Shown piece by piece: positions 12,928-24,845 of a stretch of 64,000 bases of DNA. Within the stretch, counting starts at the first letter, position 1; every line of letters starts with the position of its first letter. The notes below the pieces were generated by a model, which had not been told where the DNA came from, made no database searches, and saw only the letters and a list, made by a program, of their open reading frames with translations. A program made the position numbers and the translations under genes. The stretch spans positions 119,231,877 to 119,295,876 of the forward strand of contig NC_092861.1 in assembly GCF_032062135.1 (NCBI RefSeq), written 5' to 3'. The DNA comes from Pyxicephalus adspersus. Lineage: Eukaryota; Chordata; Amphibia; Anura; Pyxicephalidae.

Positions 12928-14223
12928 TAATACAATGTAATAAAATACAGTTATATTGTAACCAGCTATGTAGCTTATACTTTTTATAAATCTGTAGAAT
13001 TGACAGGAGAAATTTATATGTAAACAGGAAGACAATGTAATATACACAGTTCTGAAAATGTGGAAATCCCCATACATGTAGGAGTGTAAGATATTTTGTG
13101 GCCAGGTACTAATTCCTTGTTCAAGTAAAATTTTCTGACCTAGTAAGGCTTCAGCGCAGTCTCAAGGAACTAGTCTATAAAGGTTACATACATATATATA
13201 TATATATATCCTTCTCTTTCTTCTATACAGTACAGTGATCTGGAGTTTTATTGGATAACCAATCCTAAAGATTCCAGTAAAAGAGCTGACAATCCTTTAG
13301 ATAGATTGTGTGATTGGGGAAAATTAGATAAATGAATGTGTTTATTGTATGCTATTTACACTGACATATTTACTGTTACCAAAAAATCTTTACATACCCA
13401 AGGTAAAGTTTCCAAAAATGCACTAAAACAGCAGGTCTGCTAATGCTAACCGTGCACAAAGACTTGAACCTTATCCCTCAATGTGCCAAGTTTAACTACA
13501 GCCACCACATTTTATGTAGTTTGTATAGAATAGGCAAGAATTAGTACTTTAGTCAATTTTATTTTTTTCTATCTGAGGTCTGGTTGTTATCAGGACATAA
13601 AGTAAGGAGTAATTTAAATGGGAAACACACACACGATAATCTACTATTCCTATACTTACCATTTAACTTTTTAGCCCAATGAATAAATTACAAACTTACA
13701 AAATGTTTGCAATGTAAAAATAGCTATTCTGTGGTTTAAGAGTTATTCATTGAAATCTCCTAAATCCTACCTAGCATGAGTTATGTGCACCCATAGAACA
13801 TTCTGATCAAGTGCTGCTTTACTCCTCTACCTCAGGCTTTGACAGGTTAATGCAAATCCAAACAATCAGCAGATCCGGCAGCGCTGTGTCCTTATGTGTG
13901 CACATTTATGTCTGTGCAAAAGGAGCCCTGTAGTAAATTATTGCTTCATTTATCGAAGAGGGTTGGGTTGCATAGTCCCACAGTTAATTTTGGCTGCTTT
14001 ATTTTAGTCGCTGTTGTTTTTAGTGCTTCAAACTTTTTGTTAATGATTGAAGTTAAACTGATTATTGTTATATGAATATGTTGATGAAAAGTCAATCAGG
14101 AATGCCTTAGTTTTAATAGACTAATGTTATATTCAGTGTTTTTATTGAATCTAAAATCTAATCTGTTGAAAACACTGGTGTGTACTATCCAATGTCAGAA
14201 GACCCCCACATATACATATCTCC
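12928..14223. other. AT-rich sequence with a short (TA)n run
   Basis: A (TA)n run lies at about 13191-13209. No other repeat termini or exon-like segment was recognised. Confidence 0.45.
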
Positions 14224-14368
14224 TCAAGGACCATCATTATCAATAAACTGAACTATCTTATTTATTATTGTCTGATTGATGTCTTCATTGGATATTTCCT
14301 TACTTGGTTTTTTGAGACAAATTTCATCAGAACAGGAAGGCACAGGAATTCCTGAATACTGGACCACA
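14224..14368 (-). CDS. Candidate terminal coding exon on the minus strand, unknown protein
   Basis: On the minus strand a T-rich acceptor (tttttttag) at 14369-14370 precedes a frame that runs about 47 codons, from VVQYSGIPVPSCSDEICLKK to QFIDNDGP, and ends in TGA at 14226-14224. The upstream part of the same open frame, to 14556, looks non-coding. An alternative donor-like CAA/GTAAGG lies inside the segment. I do not recognise the peptide and found no convincing partner exon on this strand at higher coordinates. It could equally be a chance open frame. Confidence 0.2.
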
Positions 14369-14635
14369 CTAAAAAAACAAAATAAATCTGACAGTATGCC
14401 AGCCTTGTCCAAGGAATAAATACCTTGTCTGTAGTGGCACTTTAAAAGTGTACATATTAAACTCACACCCTGGCTTGATCGCATACCAGACTGTAAATAA
14501 CTCTGTTCTCTGTTCTGTTTCTTTTGGTCCGTCTGGCATTGAGTCAGTAGTTTCAACTATGTCTTGCTTATCATGCTATCTAGTTATTCGTAACAAATTA
14601 TAAACTGTAATACACTATAGAAGCTTAATGGTATA

Positions 14636-14693
14636 TTGTTATTATTTTTATTATTATAATAATCATTATTAATAATAATAATAATAATAATAA
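14636..14693 (+). repeat. (ATT/TAA)n microsatellite, tail of an L2-type LINE end
   Basis: An irregular trinucleotide array directly abuts the L2-type 3' end that follows. The same linkage is seen at 37560-37600, so the array is probably the expanded 3' tail of the minus-strand element. Confidence 0.8.
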
Positions 14694-14830
14694 GCTGTAT
14701 TTATATAGTTCAAACATATTACGCCGCACTGTATATTAAATAGGGTTTGCAAATGGCAAAGTGATACAAACAATGACATAGGAGGAGGAGAGGACCCTGC
14801 CTAAAAGAGCTTACAATCTAAGAGATTGTA
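14694..14830 (-). mobile_element. L2-clade LINE 3' end fragment
   Basis: It contains 'gtatttatatag', 'catattacgccgcactgta', 'aaatagggtttgcaaatg' and 'gaggaccctgcctaaaagagctt'. All match the longer element at 37878-38545. Read on the minus strand this gives the typical L2-like ending: agctctt, a ggcagggtcct block, ..atataaat, then the tail. Only the 3' untranslated part is present. Confidence 0.7.
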
Positions 14831-16619
14831 TTCTTCTCTATCCTTTTCCAAAGTAAACCACATGCATCCATGTACATTGTTCAGTCTTTCATTTGGTAAC
14901 CTAATTTCTTCCTTTGCCAGGGTGCTGAGATTTATCTGTGCAGTTAGTGTTTAGTGATCATATACAGAAATGCTCTGTCTGTTCAAAGAATAAATAAGGA
15001 GGAATGTCCTTTAGAATTATGCATTTCCTTTGTTTTCGTTCCCTCATTTCATATGTACCAAATTTGATGACTAAAAAGCCCCTAGGGAATTCTAATGTAG
15101 TATTTACATCCTAGCTTTTTTATTTTAAGTTCATTTCCTGTGCTCATTATGTCTGCCAAGTCCAGCATTGCACCCTTTCATGTTTGTCTTAGAGAAAAAC
15201 CTCAAAACTAAATATGGTGCTTGTAAGTCAGCAAGCCCTTACCGTTTCTAAATATACATGTTTCCTTACTTTAAAAGAAAATGCTGGGACACTGTCACCA
15301 CTAGAACTTTTTTTTTTAATTTGTTAAAATGTAACACCCTGCCCCTAAAATAAATGTATAAATAATAAAAAGCAAGAAGAATTCTCTAAATACAGACATG
15401 TATTTGGATTCCTATATGTTACTATTGAAATGAGTGGCAACCCCATTATTGTCAGATAGCATTAGCTTCTGGAGTGCAAGAAATTTGAAAATTGTGGCAT
15501 TCATATTTGCCGTTAGCGTAACTTGGCATAAAGTGTATGTGTCTTGTGAAAGAATTAACTTACTATTTTATCAGTGCCCTGACATTAGGTTTCTGTTGCT
15601 GAAACAATCTTTCATGATCATTTTCACTGACTGGAGAAGGAACAGCACTGTTCTATTCTGTGGAGAGGGGAGAAGGAGGACGAACGGTTGACGCACTGCA
15701 TGACAAGCGCCCATTGGAGTTAACTTTGCCTTTCTATCCCCTATCCTTGAACCATTCTGTCCGTTCTTCCCTGACCTCTGACATGAACAAGTTATTTTCA
15801 CCCAGAGGATGGCTGTTCACTGGATATTTCCCTCCTTTTCGAACCCAAGAAATGGTTGTGCGTGCCTAAAGATTAACAGTTTTTGAAATACTCAGGCCAC
15901 CTGTGTTCTCCAGGGATTTGAAAGAGTCTTTGGGATTGGCTAAGAAATGTAAAGTCAAGCCTCAACAGGGATCAGGGGTAAGCTAGTGGGTGTATGTTCT
16001 GAAAAAAGAATCAACCACACAGAGAAGACTAAAAGTTAGTGATATATAGGCCTCTGCAAACCCAAAAACAAACCTGAGCCAAACTTAGAGAACATTTAGG
16101 GTTATATGAACCTTTGAGGGTAGAAAAGCCAATGCCATAACCATGTCTGTATAACTACTAGTCTGTATTGCCAATTAAAGGACCACTTGACAAAAAACTT
16201 TCAAACATGCAGTCAGGATCTCTGGGTCAAACTTTTTTTAGTTGGCCATGTATGAACAGTTATGAAAAGTTGCGATCGAGTATCATAAATTGAAGCTGGG
16301 TGTGTTCATTGGCGTCCCCAATGGTCCCCATGTATCACAAAACTGGTGAAAATGTCTATGTCAGACACCTTTACCACATCCCACTTACCTCACAAAAGGC
16401 TACTGTATGAGAAGCATAAAATCTGGTATTCAGGGCCTCCAGGTCAGAGTGCATAAGTAAGGCGTGGAGTTGGTTCCAGTAGTCAGTGAATCTCAACAAG
16501 GCCATTCTCTGGGAACAAACGGGTGGAGCAGATTCCAAAGGACCTGCAAGATTGGTGAGCAGGGTGCAGTGATCCCCAGGATAGCAATCCTGCTGAACAG
16601 GCAAGAGAGCGAAAATTTT
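14831..16619. other. Non-coding sequence, nothing recognised
   Basis: Short open frames at 15434-15691, 15571-15801 and 15660-15869 overlap on both strands and have no motif or splice support. No repeat boundaries were recognised. Confidence 0.45.
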
Positions 16620-16866
16620 GGTGGTCTGCGGCTCTGGCTGGTGAACCCCCCAGTGGGATCACAAGTAGGACCCCGCTGGGGGGCGCACCAACCAGAGCCG
16701 TGGATCATGTTCCCCATACAAATCGCAGGCTCAGGCGGTCTCTGTCTCTGGACACAACCTGCCCACTCTCCTTTCGCAGTCCCAGACCTGCAATGGGAGA
16801 GTGGGTGGGTTCTGGTATCATGACGTCACTCTGGGGGAAGTGTCTTCCCCCTTTGATTGACACATG
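16620..16866 (+). mobile_element. hAT-type MITE copy with CRE motif
   Basis: It matches the reverse complement of the element at 60697-60991 and the copy at 35262-35560 in several blocks: the 'cagagccg' region, 'cgcaggctcagg', 'atgggagagtggg', and 'ttctggtatcatgacgtcac'. It carries a perfect TGACGTCA at 16821-16828. Termini are not preserved, so the boundaries are approximate. The open frames on both strands at 16464-16823 are repeat artefacts. Confidence 0.6.
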
Positions 16867-16984
16867 CTAGCAGCCCACATGAAGCTGAAAAGATTGTGAC
16901 TATGCAAGGTCATGACACTGCAGTGACAGTCAGTTTAGCTGAAGCATTGACATATTAATGAACATAGATGATACAATTGTTATG

Positions 16985-17110
16985 TTTTTTTCTATGTGTT
17001 TATTGAAATTATGCAAGCGTATACAATAACAGTAATTTGAAATTCAATTTTTTACAAATAAACCAAAATAAGAATAGCAAAATAGAAAAAATAAAAGAAA
17101 GGGGTAATCA
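16985..17110 (-). mobile_element. Probable L1/Tx1-type LINE 3' end
   Basis: Read on the minus strand it ends 'cataatttcaataaacac' followed by an A-rich tail. This is an AATAAA signal close to the 3' end, preceded by an A/T-rich untranslated region, and resembles the clearer insertion at 39470-39850. No coding part is visible. Confidence 0.35.
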
Positions 17111-17159
17111 ACATGTAGTAGATAAGCTTCTTCAAAAAATCAAACAAAGCAAAGTACTA

Positions 17160-17480
17160 GTGCCAGGAAATTGCTGGCAAGTGAGTCTGTTAAAAAACAT
17201 TATTTTTATTTGATATGCAATAACAATAATAAACACTCCATTAAAAATGATAAAAACATGGGACCCAAACAAAAATGGCCTTAGATGTCACATAATGTAC
17301 ATAATAAAATAGAATACTATCAAAAATATTTTATTTAGTTAGTCCTGTTTTGTGGATACAACCGCTTCTTCAAGGGATTTTTGATAGTAGGATAGCATTT
17401 GCAAATGCAAATATCCAGAAACCAAAATGGTGATCAAATCCAACTATGCCCAAAGATGTTCTAACACATACCGGTAGTGT
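17160..17480 (-). repeat. Probable dispersed repeat of unknown class
   Basis: On the minus strand it reads 'cccttgaagaagcggttgta', then 'aataaaatatttttgatag', an arrangement I have seen in frog interspersed repeats. There is no second copy in this window, so the call rests on general recall and is weak. Confidence 0.3.
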
Positions 17481-20040
17481 CATGGGGGCACTAGATTGCT
17501 GTCAGTGGAAAAGATGGCGCTCCCAAAATCAGGAGACCAGCATATTTACATGAACATGTTCCTCATATGGAGATATACTCCAGCTAAATGATGTCCAAAC
17601 AAAACAATACTGACCAGCAGTAAAGACCAGTACCAGAGTTTAGGTCTGATCTGAAGGAGAAAGGATTTCTCAGCTATTACATGCATCTGTTACCTCTCTG
17701 GCTCCATAGAAATAATGTATGAACTCGCTTACCAGGACCATTTATCAGTCTGCATAACCCAGTTTGGAAATAAAATAGAAATAGGAAAAATATTGTATCT
17801 ATGGCTGCACATACAAGAATCCTATGGCATACATAAAAGATATAAAGCTGTAATTGAGGTGTCCCACTCATATCCATTAAGCAAATTCCAGGATTCACAT
17901 GATGATCCAAACATATAGAGAGATTACGATACCTCTGAGCCACGGATGGAGAGTGTGTGGATTTGTTGCTTTAATTTTTTAAGCACTATACCATGCCGCA
18001 AGGGACAAGCAGCGGGATCACGAAGGTGACCTTTAGCAGCCATACAGGGGGACTTCACCTGAAAGGTGAACAGCCGTGGATTTACTTCAGCCAGGTAGGT
18101 GAATAGACCAGTGCTGAGAGTACCCAGGAATAAAAAAGAAGGAACGCTAGGGGTATGGACTGCCTTGCATTTATCTAGTTAGGTCCTGAGAATGGAGTCG
18201 AAAGGGATTAACACGTCGTGTGCTGACATGGAGCAGTCAGGAAATTAAAAATTTCCAGTGGGATATTTGCTTTATCTTTTGTTCAGATTAGGGGTTAGAT
18301 TGTGCTGCAGTTACTGCTTCTGCAAACTACTACATGTCGTGTCTCACCTCATGTAGCCTAATAAAGAATAAATAGAACAGTGGTGAGCAATTTATTACCA
18401 CTTACTGACTGCTGCTGTCAAATGACAACCAGCACAGCAAACCAGGTGGAAAATCAGCTGCTAAGGTTCCAACCACCAGGAGCTGCATGGGAATGTTTGT
18501 TCCTGCAACAGGTCTAAACCTTGCCCTACTAACAGCTGTGTAAGAGGGAATTTTCCAAAACAAATATTAATACATAAATATTTCTACTCATGTTCTGTGC
18601 AGTCTTCAGGACAAAAAGTGAAGAGAATTCCGAAGTGGCAACAATTAAAAAAAATTAACCTAAAGGATTACCTTTATCCAAAATATATATAAAGATTTTG
18701 ACTATTGGCTACACATTTTATTGTTTTCCAAAATATGAGGTATCAAATGCCCTTTCATTAGATCTTTGGCCGAATTTCAGCCTCAAAAATTGTGTGCTTT
18801 TTATTATGTATTATATGTTACTTTAGTTCTCCTTATCATATAAAATAAAGCAGGTTTATATTTCCCATTTCCTGGATGCAAACATGTATCTGCATATTTC
18901 CAGCATAGTGGCACATGGGTGCTGTATTAAGTTTCTATAGTATGTTTCTAGTCAGCTAGTTTTCTTTGAATTTTGGGTGTTTTTTTATACCAATAGGATC
19001 CCAGAATATGCTGTAAATCTGCCATAGCCTATCATAGCATCAAATCCTAGAGCAGTAGCTTGTTGCTGCACACTTGACATTTATGTGTATGACCACATTG
19101 AGCTTTTTTACGAAAGTCAGATGCGTGTTTTGATTTATACCATTTGTTTTCTCCAGCATGTAAATCTATACTTCTTATTGCCAACTGAAAGTATTGAATC
19201 ACATGCTAGTCAGCACTGTGTATAAGAAGGTTTTTTAGCTTCTTCTGTCAACACCTTCAACAGAATGAGCTATCAGGTTCGCCTTTGAGCTATATATCAC
19301 AGCAGGCAACATTAGAAAGAAGTTAGTGGCCTGAGGGTTGTAATACAATTTAGAAAGGAATTAGGGGGGATTTTCATAGTAAAACTCAACCTATGTAATT
19401 TAATATTTGTTTTTTGTTGAATATATATGAATATATATATATTTATGAATATACATAAAAAGTCTGTTTCTTCTCTGCCAAACATCGTAATATAAGATGT
19501 TATACTGTTTTTCTAAATGTGCTCTATAATTTATCACTGGCTATTAGTATTTATTGTTTTGTAAATATTATAGGCTTAATTATCTATCTAATTTTGGAGT
19601 TATACTCTCTATTCGTTAACCTAAATTAATAAAGATGCAATCATTCAGTATGACTTACATCCATTTGTCAGACTTAATACAGTTTATAAGAAAAATACGT
19701 TATATGGAACTATTTTTAATACAAAAGAAAAGATGGCCCACACATTTTCGTGCTTCAAACTAGAAATGATCAAACCACGAAAATGATACATTTTTGACTG
19801 GTTTGTTTGCATGTCGATTTGCGTGATCTGTAGAGAACAGAACAATGAAAGCAGTGAAACTGATGCACACAGCTCTAAACCATACAGCTGCTGCTTTACC
19901 TGTACATTTCCACAGCACTGACTTGTTCCTGGCTGGTCTGCTAGTAGTCTGTTTACTAGAACACTGCATATAGAGAATAGGGTCTTGCAAATAGTAAACT
20001 AGATGTAACTTAAAAAGACAAAGAGATTAGTTGACTCCTT
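17481..20040. other. Non-coding sequence, nothing recognised
   Basis: Short overlapping frames at 17677-17943 and 17715-17918 lie on opposite strands, and that at 19760-19990 is unsupported. An AT-alternating run lies at 19421-19443. No gene or transposon boundary was recognised. Confidence 0.45.
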
Positions 20041-20256
20041 GGGTCTGATTTATGAAAGCCTCCAAGTCTGGAGAAGATACAGTTTCATCAGTGAACCTGT
20101 GTGATCCAGCAAACTTGGAATGGATCTGGTTCATAACGTTTGCTAACAAATAGCAAATTACTTTTAAGAAATCCATTTCAGGTTAGCTGGATCACCCAGC
20201 TTCACTGATTAAAGTGTATCCTCTTCAGCCTAGGAGAGCTTTAATAAATCAGACTC
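20041..20256. mobile_element. Fold-back MITE 'F', copy 1
   Basis: The whole element is one imperfect palindrome: 'gggtctgatttatgaaagcc' at the left and '..aataaatcagactc' at the right are inverted, as are the inner 'gtgatccagcaaac' and 'gctggatcacccagc' blocks. Copies at 23187 and 62374 and a right-end fragment at 31068 share the sequence. It has no coding capacity. Confidence 0.75.
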
Positions 20257-23186
20257 ATTGTATTAGGGCACCCTACATATACTTGAATGGTCTGCCATAC
20301 AAATCTCAAAAGAATTCATGCATGCAACATTTTTCCTATTATGTATAAATATATTTAAATTACAAATTTTAAGGGCTACATTTCAACTTTGGCAACTTGT
20401 ATCTCTGTCCTTTGTGTGTCCTCAGCTCCTGTCCTAATGCCAGCTCAGAGTTACCTCTCATGCCTCAATAGTTTGTTACATTATCATTGCATTTTGAATG
20501 AGATAATTCTACAATAAGACTGAAAAACATTAAACCGCACATGATTCTCTATGTAATTTAATGACATTTCCTACATTTAAGCTTATTTTTATCTGAGATA
20601 ATTGATGGTTGTAAGTGATTTGTGACTCACTGAGGTTGAGCTAAAACATGTAGCATTCTCATTCTGCATATATAGGATTCATTTATGGTTGGAGTACTTA
20701 AATGTTTTGTTACTGGAGCTGAGTTTTGTTTATTTACTATTTATTTTTTTTCTGCAGTATCAAGCCCCCTTACTAGATCTCCAGAAAAAGAGTATGCAAT
20801 TTATTTTCTTCATAATTGCACATTAACCCCCATACTGACACCCCATCCTAAGTGTACAAGATCTCTGTTTTGATAATCGTTGTATTGCAATGCCTTAAAG
20901 CAAATGAGTATTCAGGTTAGTTTTAGCATGACAAGAAACTTTACATCCACTGTCTATTTCCAAGGGTATACTAGTCAACGTCAAGGTGTTTTTCCTATTA
21001 AATGAAAAGAACAATTAAATGTTAACCATGCAAGTGCAGTTAGATGTTTATACAAGACTTTTCAGCATGGACAACACCATAAAAGAAATTTCACCACTAC
21101 AAAGCTGCATAATTTTTTACTGACACATTGGAGCCATTAGTCTTTAAAAATTCTTGGGACTTATTTGCTGTTATTGTTCAACAGTAAACTTTGATTCCTT
21201 TAGGTGCTTGTCCATTTTTTTCATGTTCCAGTGTGTTGGCAAAAAATTCAAACAAATAGGTGCCTTAACACAACTCACATATTCACCAGGTTACTTAACT
21301 TAATATAAACATAAGATCGATCCTTAAGCCAGCAGTCTTTAACTTTTAAATAGGATGTATGAATTGGTAGCTGTGTGATCCAAACAAAACAGGGGATACT
21401 GTAAAAGCAAGGGAAATGTAAATCTTTTGTAAATGTTGATGAAATCTATATAATCAGTAAAAAAGTTTGCCAAAGTATTATTTTAGTGCACACAAACAAA
21501 TGATAAGTATGAATAGTATCTAACCAGATATAAAGTGCATTCACAAAGTAGCATAATATGTAATACTGAAAATCTCATATTAGGTGATGCATTAAAAACC
21601 ACCATAGATGTTACTCATAGTAGCAGGTTGTAGTAGCAGGTTGTATTTATTAAGACATTTGAGGTCTGTTGGATTCATGTTGCCTCTTGTGCACTCAGCC
21701 CCAGCAGATTAGGAAACACTGACAGTTGACAAATGCATGAAGTCATCAATCTAATACAACACAATCCCAGGATATAAATCCCCTGATGATTTTAACCCTT
21801 CTCACAGGCTTTTAGGCCCGTGTAAATAGGCCCATGAGAGGGGTGAAATGCATCAGAAGATTCATGTCTGGTTATGTATTGTAATGAATGGCAATTCAGC
21901 TAGAAATATATGTCAATTTCTGGATGTAGGAAAATTCATTTGGTCATGTGTCTTATAGTGTAATAGCCAAGCAGGTCTGAATCATCAAAAGAAATCACAA
22001 TTGCAAGAAGACATAATGCTTTTATATATGTATGTAACAGATGGGACCTTTCATAGTTTTGGCCACAAATGTATATCATGCAAGGGGTGGGAGTTCTCAT
22101 AAAATGCAATAGACCTTTTTCAGAAATACTTGTTGACATATTCTATTATTTGTTTGTGTAGTGCAAAACATGGTTTCAAAGGTTTAATTTATTTCTATGC
22201 CGGTAAGAGCATGAAACTTGGAAAACGGCTGAGTGGTTTGCATGTGGCTTTTCTCTAGCAGCAGGCACGCTTATCAGTTAAAGCTGTTCTGACTTGTTTC
22301 AATTGTTGGCTGCAATATGATATTTCGGTTTCTAATCAGAAAAAAAATACAGTAACAACTTGTTTTTATTGTCTTTTATTATCTTTTGTATTTATCTATC
22401 TCCAGATGTGCAATAAAGTAACTTTACGTAGATACTATACTTTTATATTTTTTTATATCTTGCTATACTTAGAGCTGTTGAGTATAAATGAAAATTAAAC
22501 AAGCTATAAGGGATTGCAGGTAGCATTATTACTCTATATGCATTTACATGTTTGCAATATACATATATTCAATATACAATATTATTACAGGAATTTTTTT
22601 ATAAATATTTTTTTATTCAAAATCTTCTTCTGTGCTTAACTGCCCCATTTCACCTAAAAGTTAAAACCAAGTATTGCCATGAAAGTGATTGTAAATGTAT
22701 GGGACTGATGGGTTTAATTTAGGCTGGATTACAAAGGATAGAGTATGAGTGTTAGCACTTTAGGTATTGCAAGTTGGTCATAGAATTGTAAGTAACTATA
22801 TATTTTTTTAATCCAGTCTAGAGCTTTACACAGGCACATATTAAAAGTGCAGGTAGATGATACTATTTTGTCCTTGGGTTGATATCAGGCATAATCTGGG
22901 AACTGATTCTAGTTTCAATTATATGTTTAAAAGCAAGAGCTATTTAGATCTTAAATAACTTGTGTCTTTTATTCTTACCCAAAGTTAAATGTTAACTGAA
23001 TTTGTGAACACTCACTTCACCTACTGCACCACAGTTGGATATTACCCTTTCATTCTAACTCTCACCTTGGTGGGAAAAACTATCTGAGATGCTATCTTTA
23101 TTGAGTTTATGGGCCATACCTTTTTCTTTTTTTCTTGGACAGTTGTGCAATGAACATTTTATAATATGAATGAAGAAGTAGACACA
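20257..23186. other. AT-rich sequence without a recognised gene
   Basis: The open frame at 20685-20873 follows a T-rich acceptor-like tract but shows no motif. That at 21936-22139 is unsupported. A separate hairpin at 21781-21857 is listed below. Confidence 0.45.
21781..21857. repeat. Imperfect hairpin of about 77 bases
   Basis: Arms of about 28 bases (ccctgatgattttaaccctt.. against ..aggggtgaaatgcatcag) enclose a loop of about 20 bases. It could be a small fold-back repeat or a structured RNA; the sequence alone does not decide. Confidence 0.45.
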
Positions 23187-23414
23187 ATAGGCCTAATTTA
23201 TTAAACCTATCCAAGGCTGGAGAGGAAACATTTTCCTCAGTGAAGCTAGGTGATCCAGCAAACCTTGAATGGATTTCTTAAAATAATTTCCTATTTGTTA
23301 GCAAATGTTTTCAAACCTAGACCTGATCCATTCCAGGTTTGCTAGATCACCCAGCTTCACTGTTGAAAGTGTATCCTCCACAGCCTTGAAGAGCTTTATT
23401 AAATCAGACCCTAT
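23187..23414. mobile_element. Fold-back MITE 'F', copy 2
   Basis: Inverted ends ataggcctaatttattaaa and tttattaaatcagaccctat enclose the shared blocks 'tgatccagcaaacc', 'ttgttagcaaat' and 'gatccattccaggtttgc'. Same family as 20041 and 62374. The open frame starting at 23305 runs through the right arm and is also present in the 62374 copy, so it is repeat-derived. Confidence 0.8.
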
Positions 23415-24610
23415 ATGTTCACTCCATACAAGTCAACTTCAATCTTGGTGGTACTTAAAAAAAACAGCAATTAAAATAGCATACAAAAAATGTGTTTAAA
23501 ATAATCTGTGTTAGCAGTATTTTAGCAATATACTTTTTTAATGTATTTTGCCTGTTTATTTACATTTACTCTTTTACTTTTTCATAAACATATTGGTTCC
23601 TTTTCAGGAATAATGGTGTGCAATGATTTGGCGGAGAAAGTGAAGTCAATTACTACAAAGTTTCTAAATGTGTCATTCTCCCTTGATAGATTCGCAGATT
23701 ATATACCTGTGAGCCTTGTCATTTGAAGAAGAAAAATCCCTAATAGTGAAGATTTTCTATGTGTGTCACAGATTAGCCATCAAAGACATCTCTAGCTGTC
23801 GTAGAAAGTTGTATGAAGAACTTTCCCTTTTTCATACTCTGCGGCACAAAACCATCAAGCTGAGCTGTCAAGTAGGCCGCAGTACAAGCATAGTAGACAG
23901 TTTTAATGTTCCTGGATCCTTAAATATATAACCTATATATTCGCATAGAAGTTATGTTTACTATTTCAAGTATATATATTAATTTAAATAAACAACGTAG
24001 AAAAATAAATTGTAATTTCCAACTCAACCCAATTGTAAACCAACTTTTATCAAAAGCATACACACTTTTCAGTTTGGATACGATTAGAAAAAATGTTTTC
24101 ACATGCTTTATTCCTTCCTTCCTTTATTCCTTTTTCTTATTAATCCAATTTTAAAAAAATGATACATTTTGGGTAAAGTGTGGATGAAAACATTTATGAA
24201 TTCACCTCTATGTCTTTATTGGCCTAGAAGTTTCCTAAAAAGAGATCACAGCAGATGCTGTTTGATTTACCACTTTTTCTAAACAATTCTCCATTGTTAT
24301 AAACAATTTAAGCTACTGAGCTCTGTAAACAGGCTTATTTTCAGTAAAGTAGTTTTTATTGTTTGGTAAATATAATAGGGGCATAGAATTCATCTACCTG
24401 GCTAGAATTATAAATATAAAATGTTTTTTAACCATATAGCTTTTTTTACCTGACTAAAAACCAACAAAATCTTTTTAAACCATTTTATTTTTAGTTTGGA
24501 ATATACATTATAATAAGGGATACACATTAATATTCTACATGCCCTTGACTAATTTTAGTGTCCATTTAGCTATCAAATAAATAATTATACTAATATGAAC
24601 ATGCATATAC

Positions 24611-24845
24611 AGGGATTCATTTACCAAGGAAGTATAAACTGTTTATGAAGCAAAGTGAATGTTCACTGTGGTATATAAAAGAAAACCTTTGTGTATTTCT
24701 AATACTTCTAATACCCAATCATGTGCTAAAAACAATAAAAAAACACAGTTGATTAAAGAAAACACCATTTATTTTAAATACTAAGTGCAGTAAACTTTCA
24801 CTTTGCTCAGTGAACAGTCTCTACTACTTTAGTAAATCAGCCTCA
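24611..24845. mobile_element. Fold-back MITE 'G'
   Basis: Inverted ends of about 58 bases: the left 'agggattcatttaccaag..caaagtgaatgttcactg' pairs with the right 'cagtaaactttcactttgct..agtaaatcagcctcat'. A short left-end match recurs at 31908. It has no coding capacity. Confidence 0.7.
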
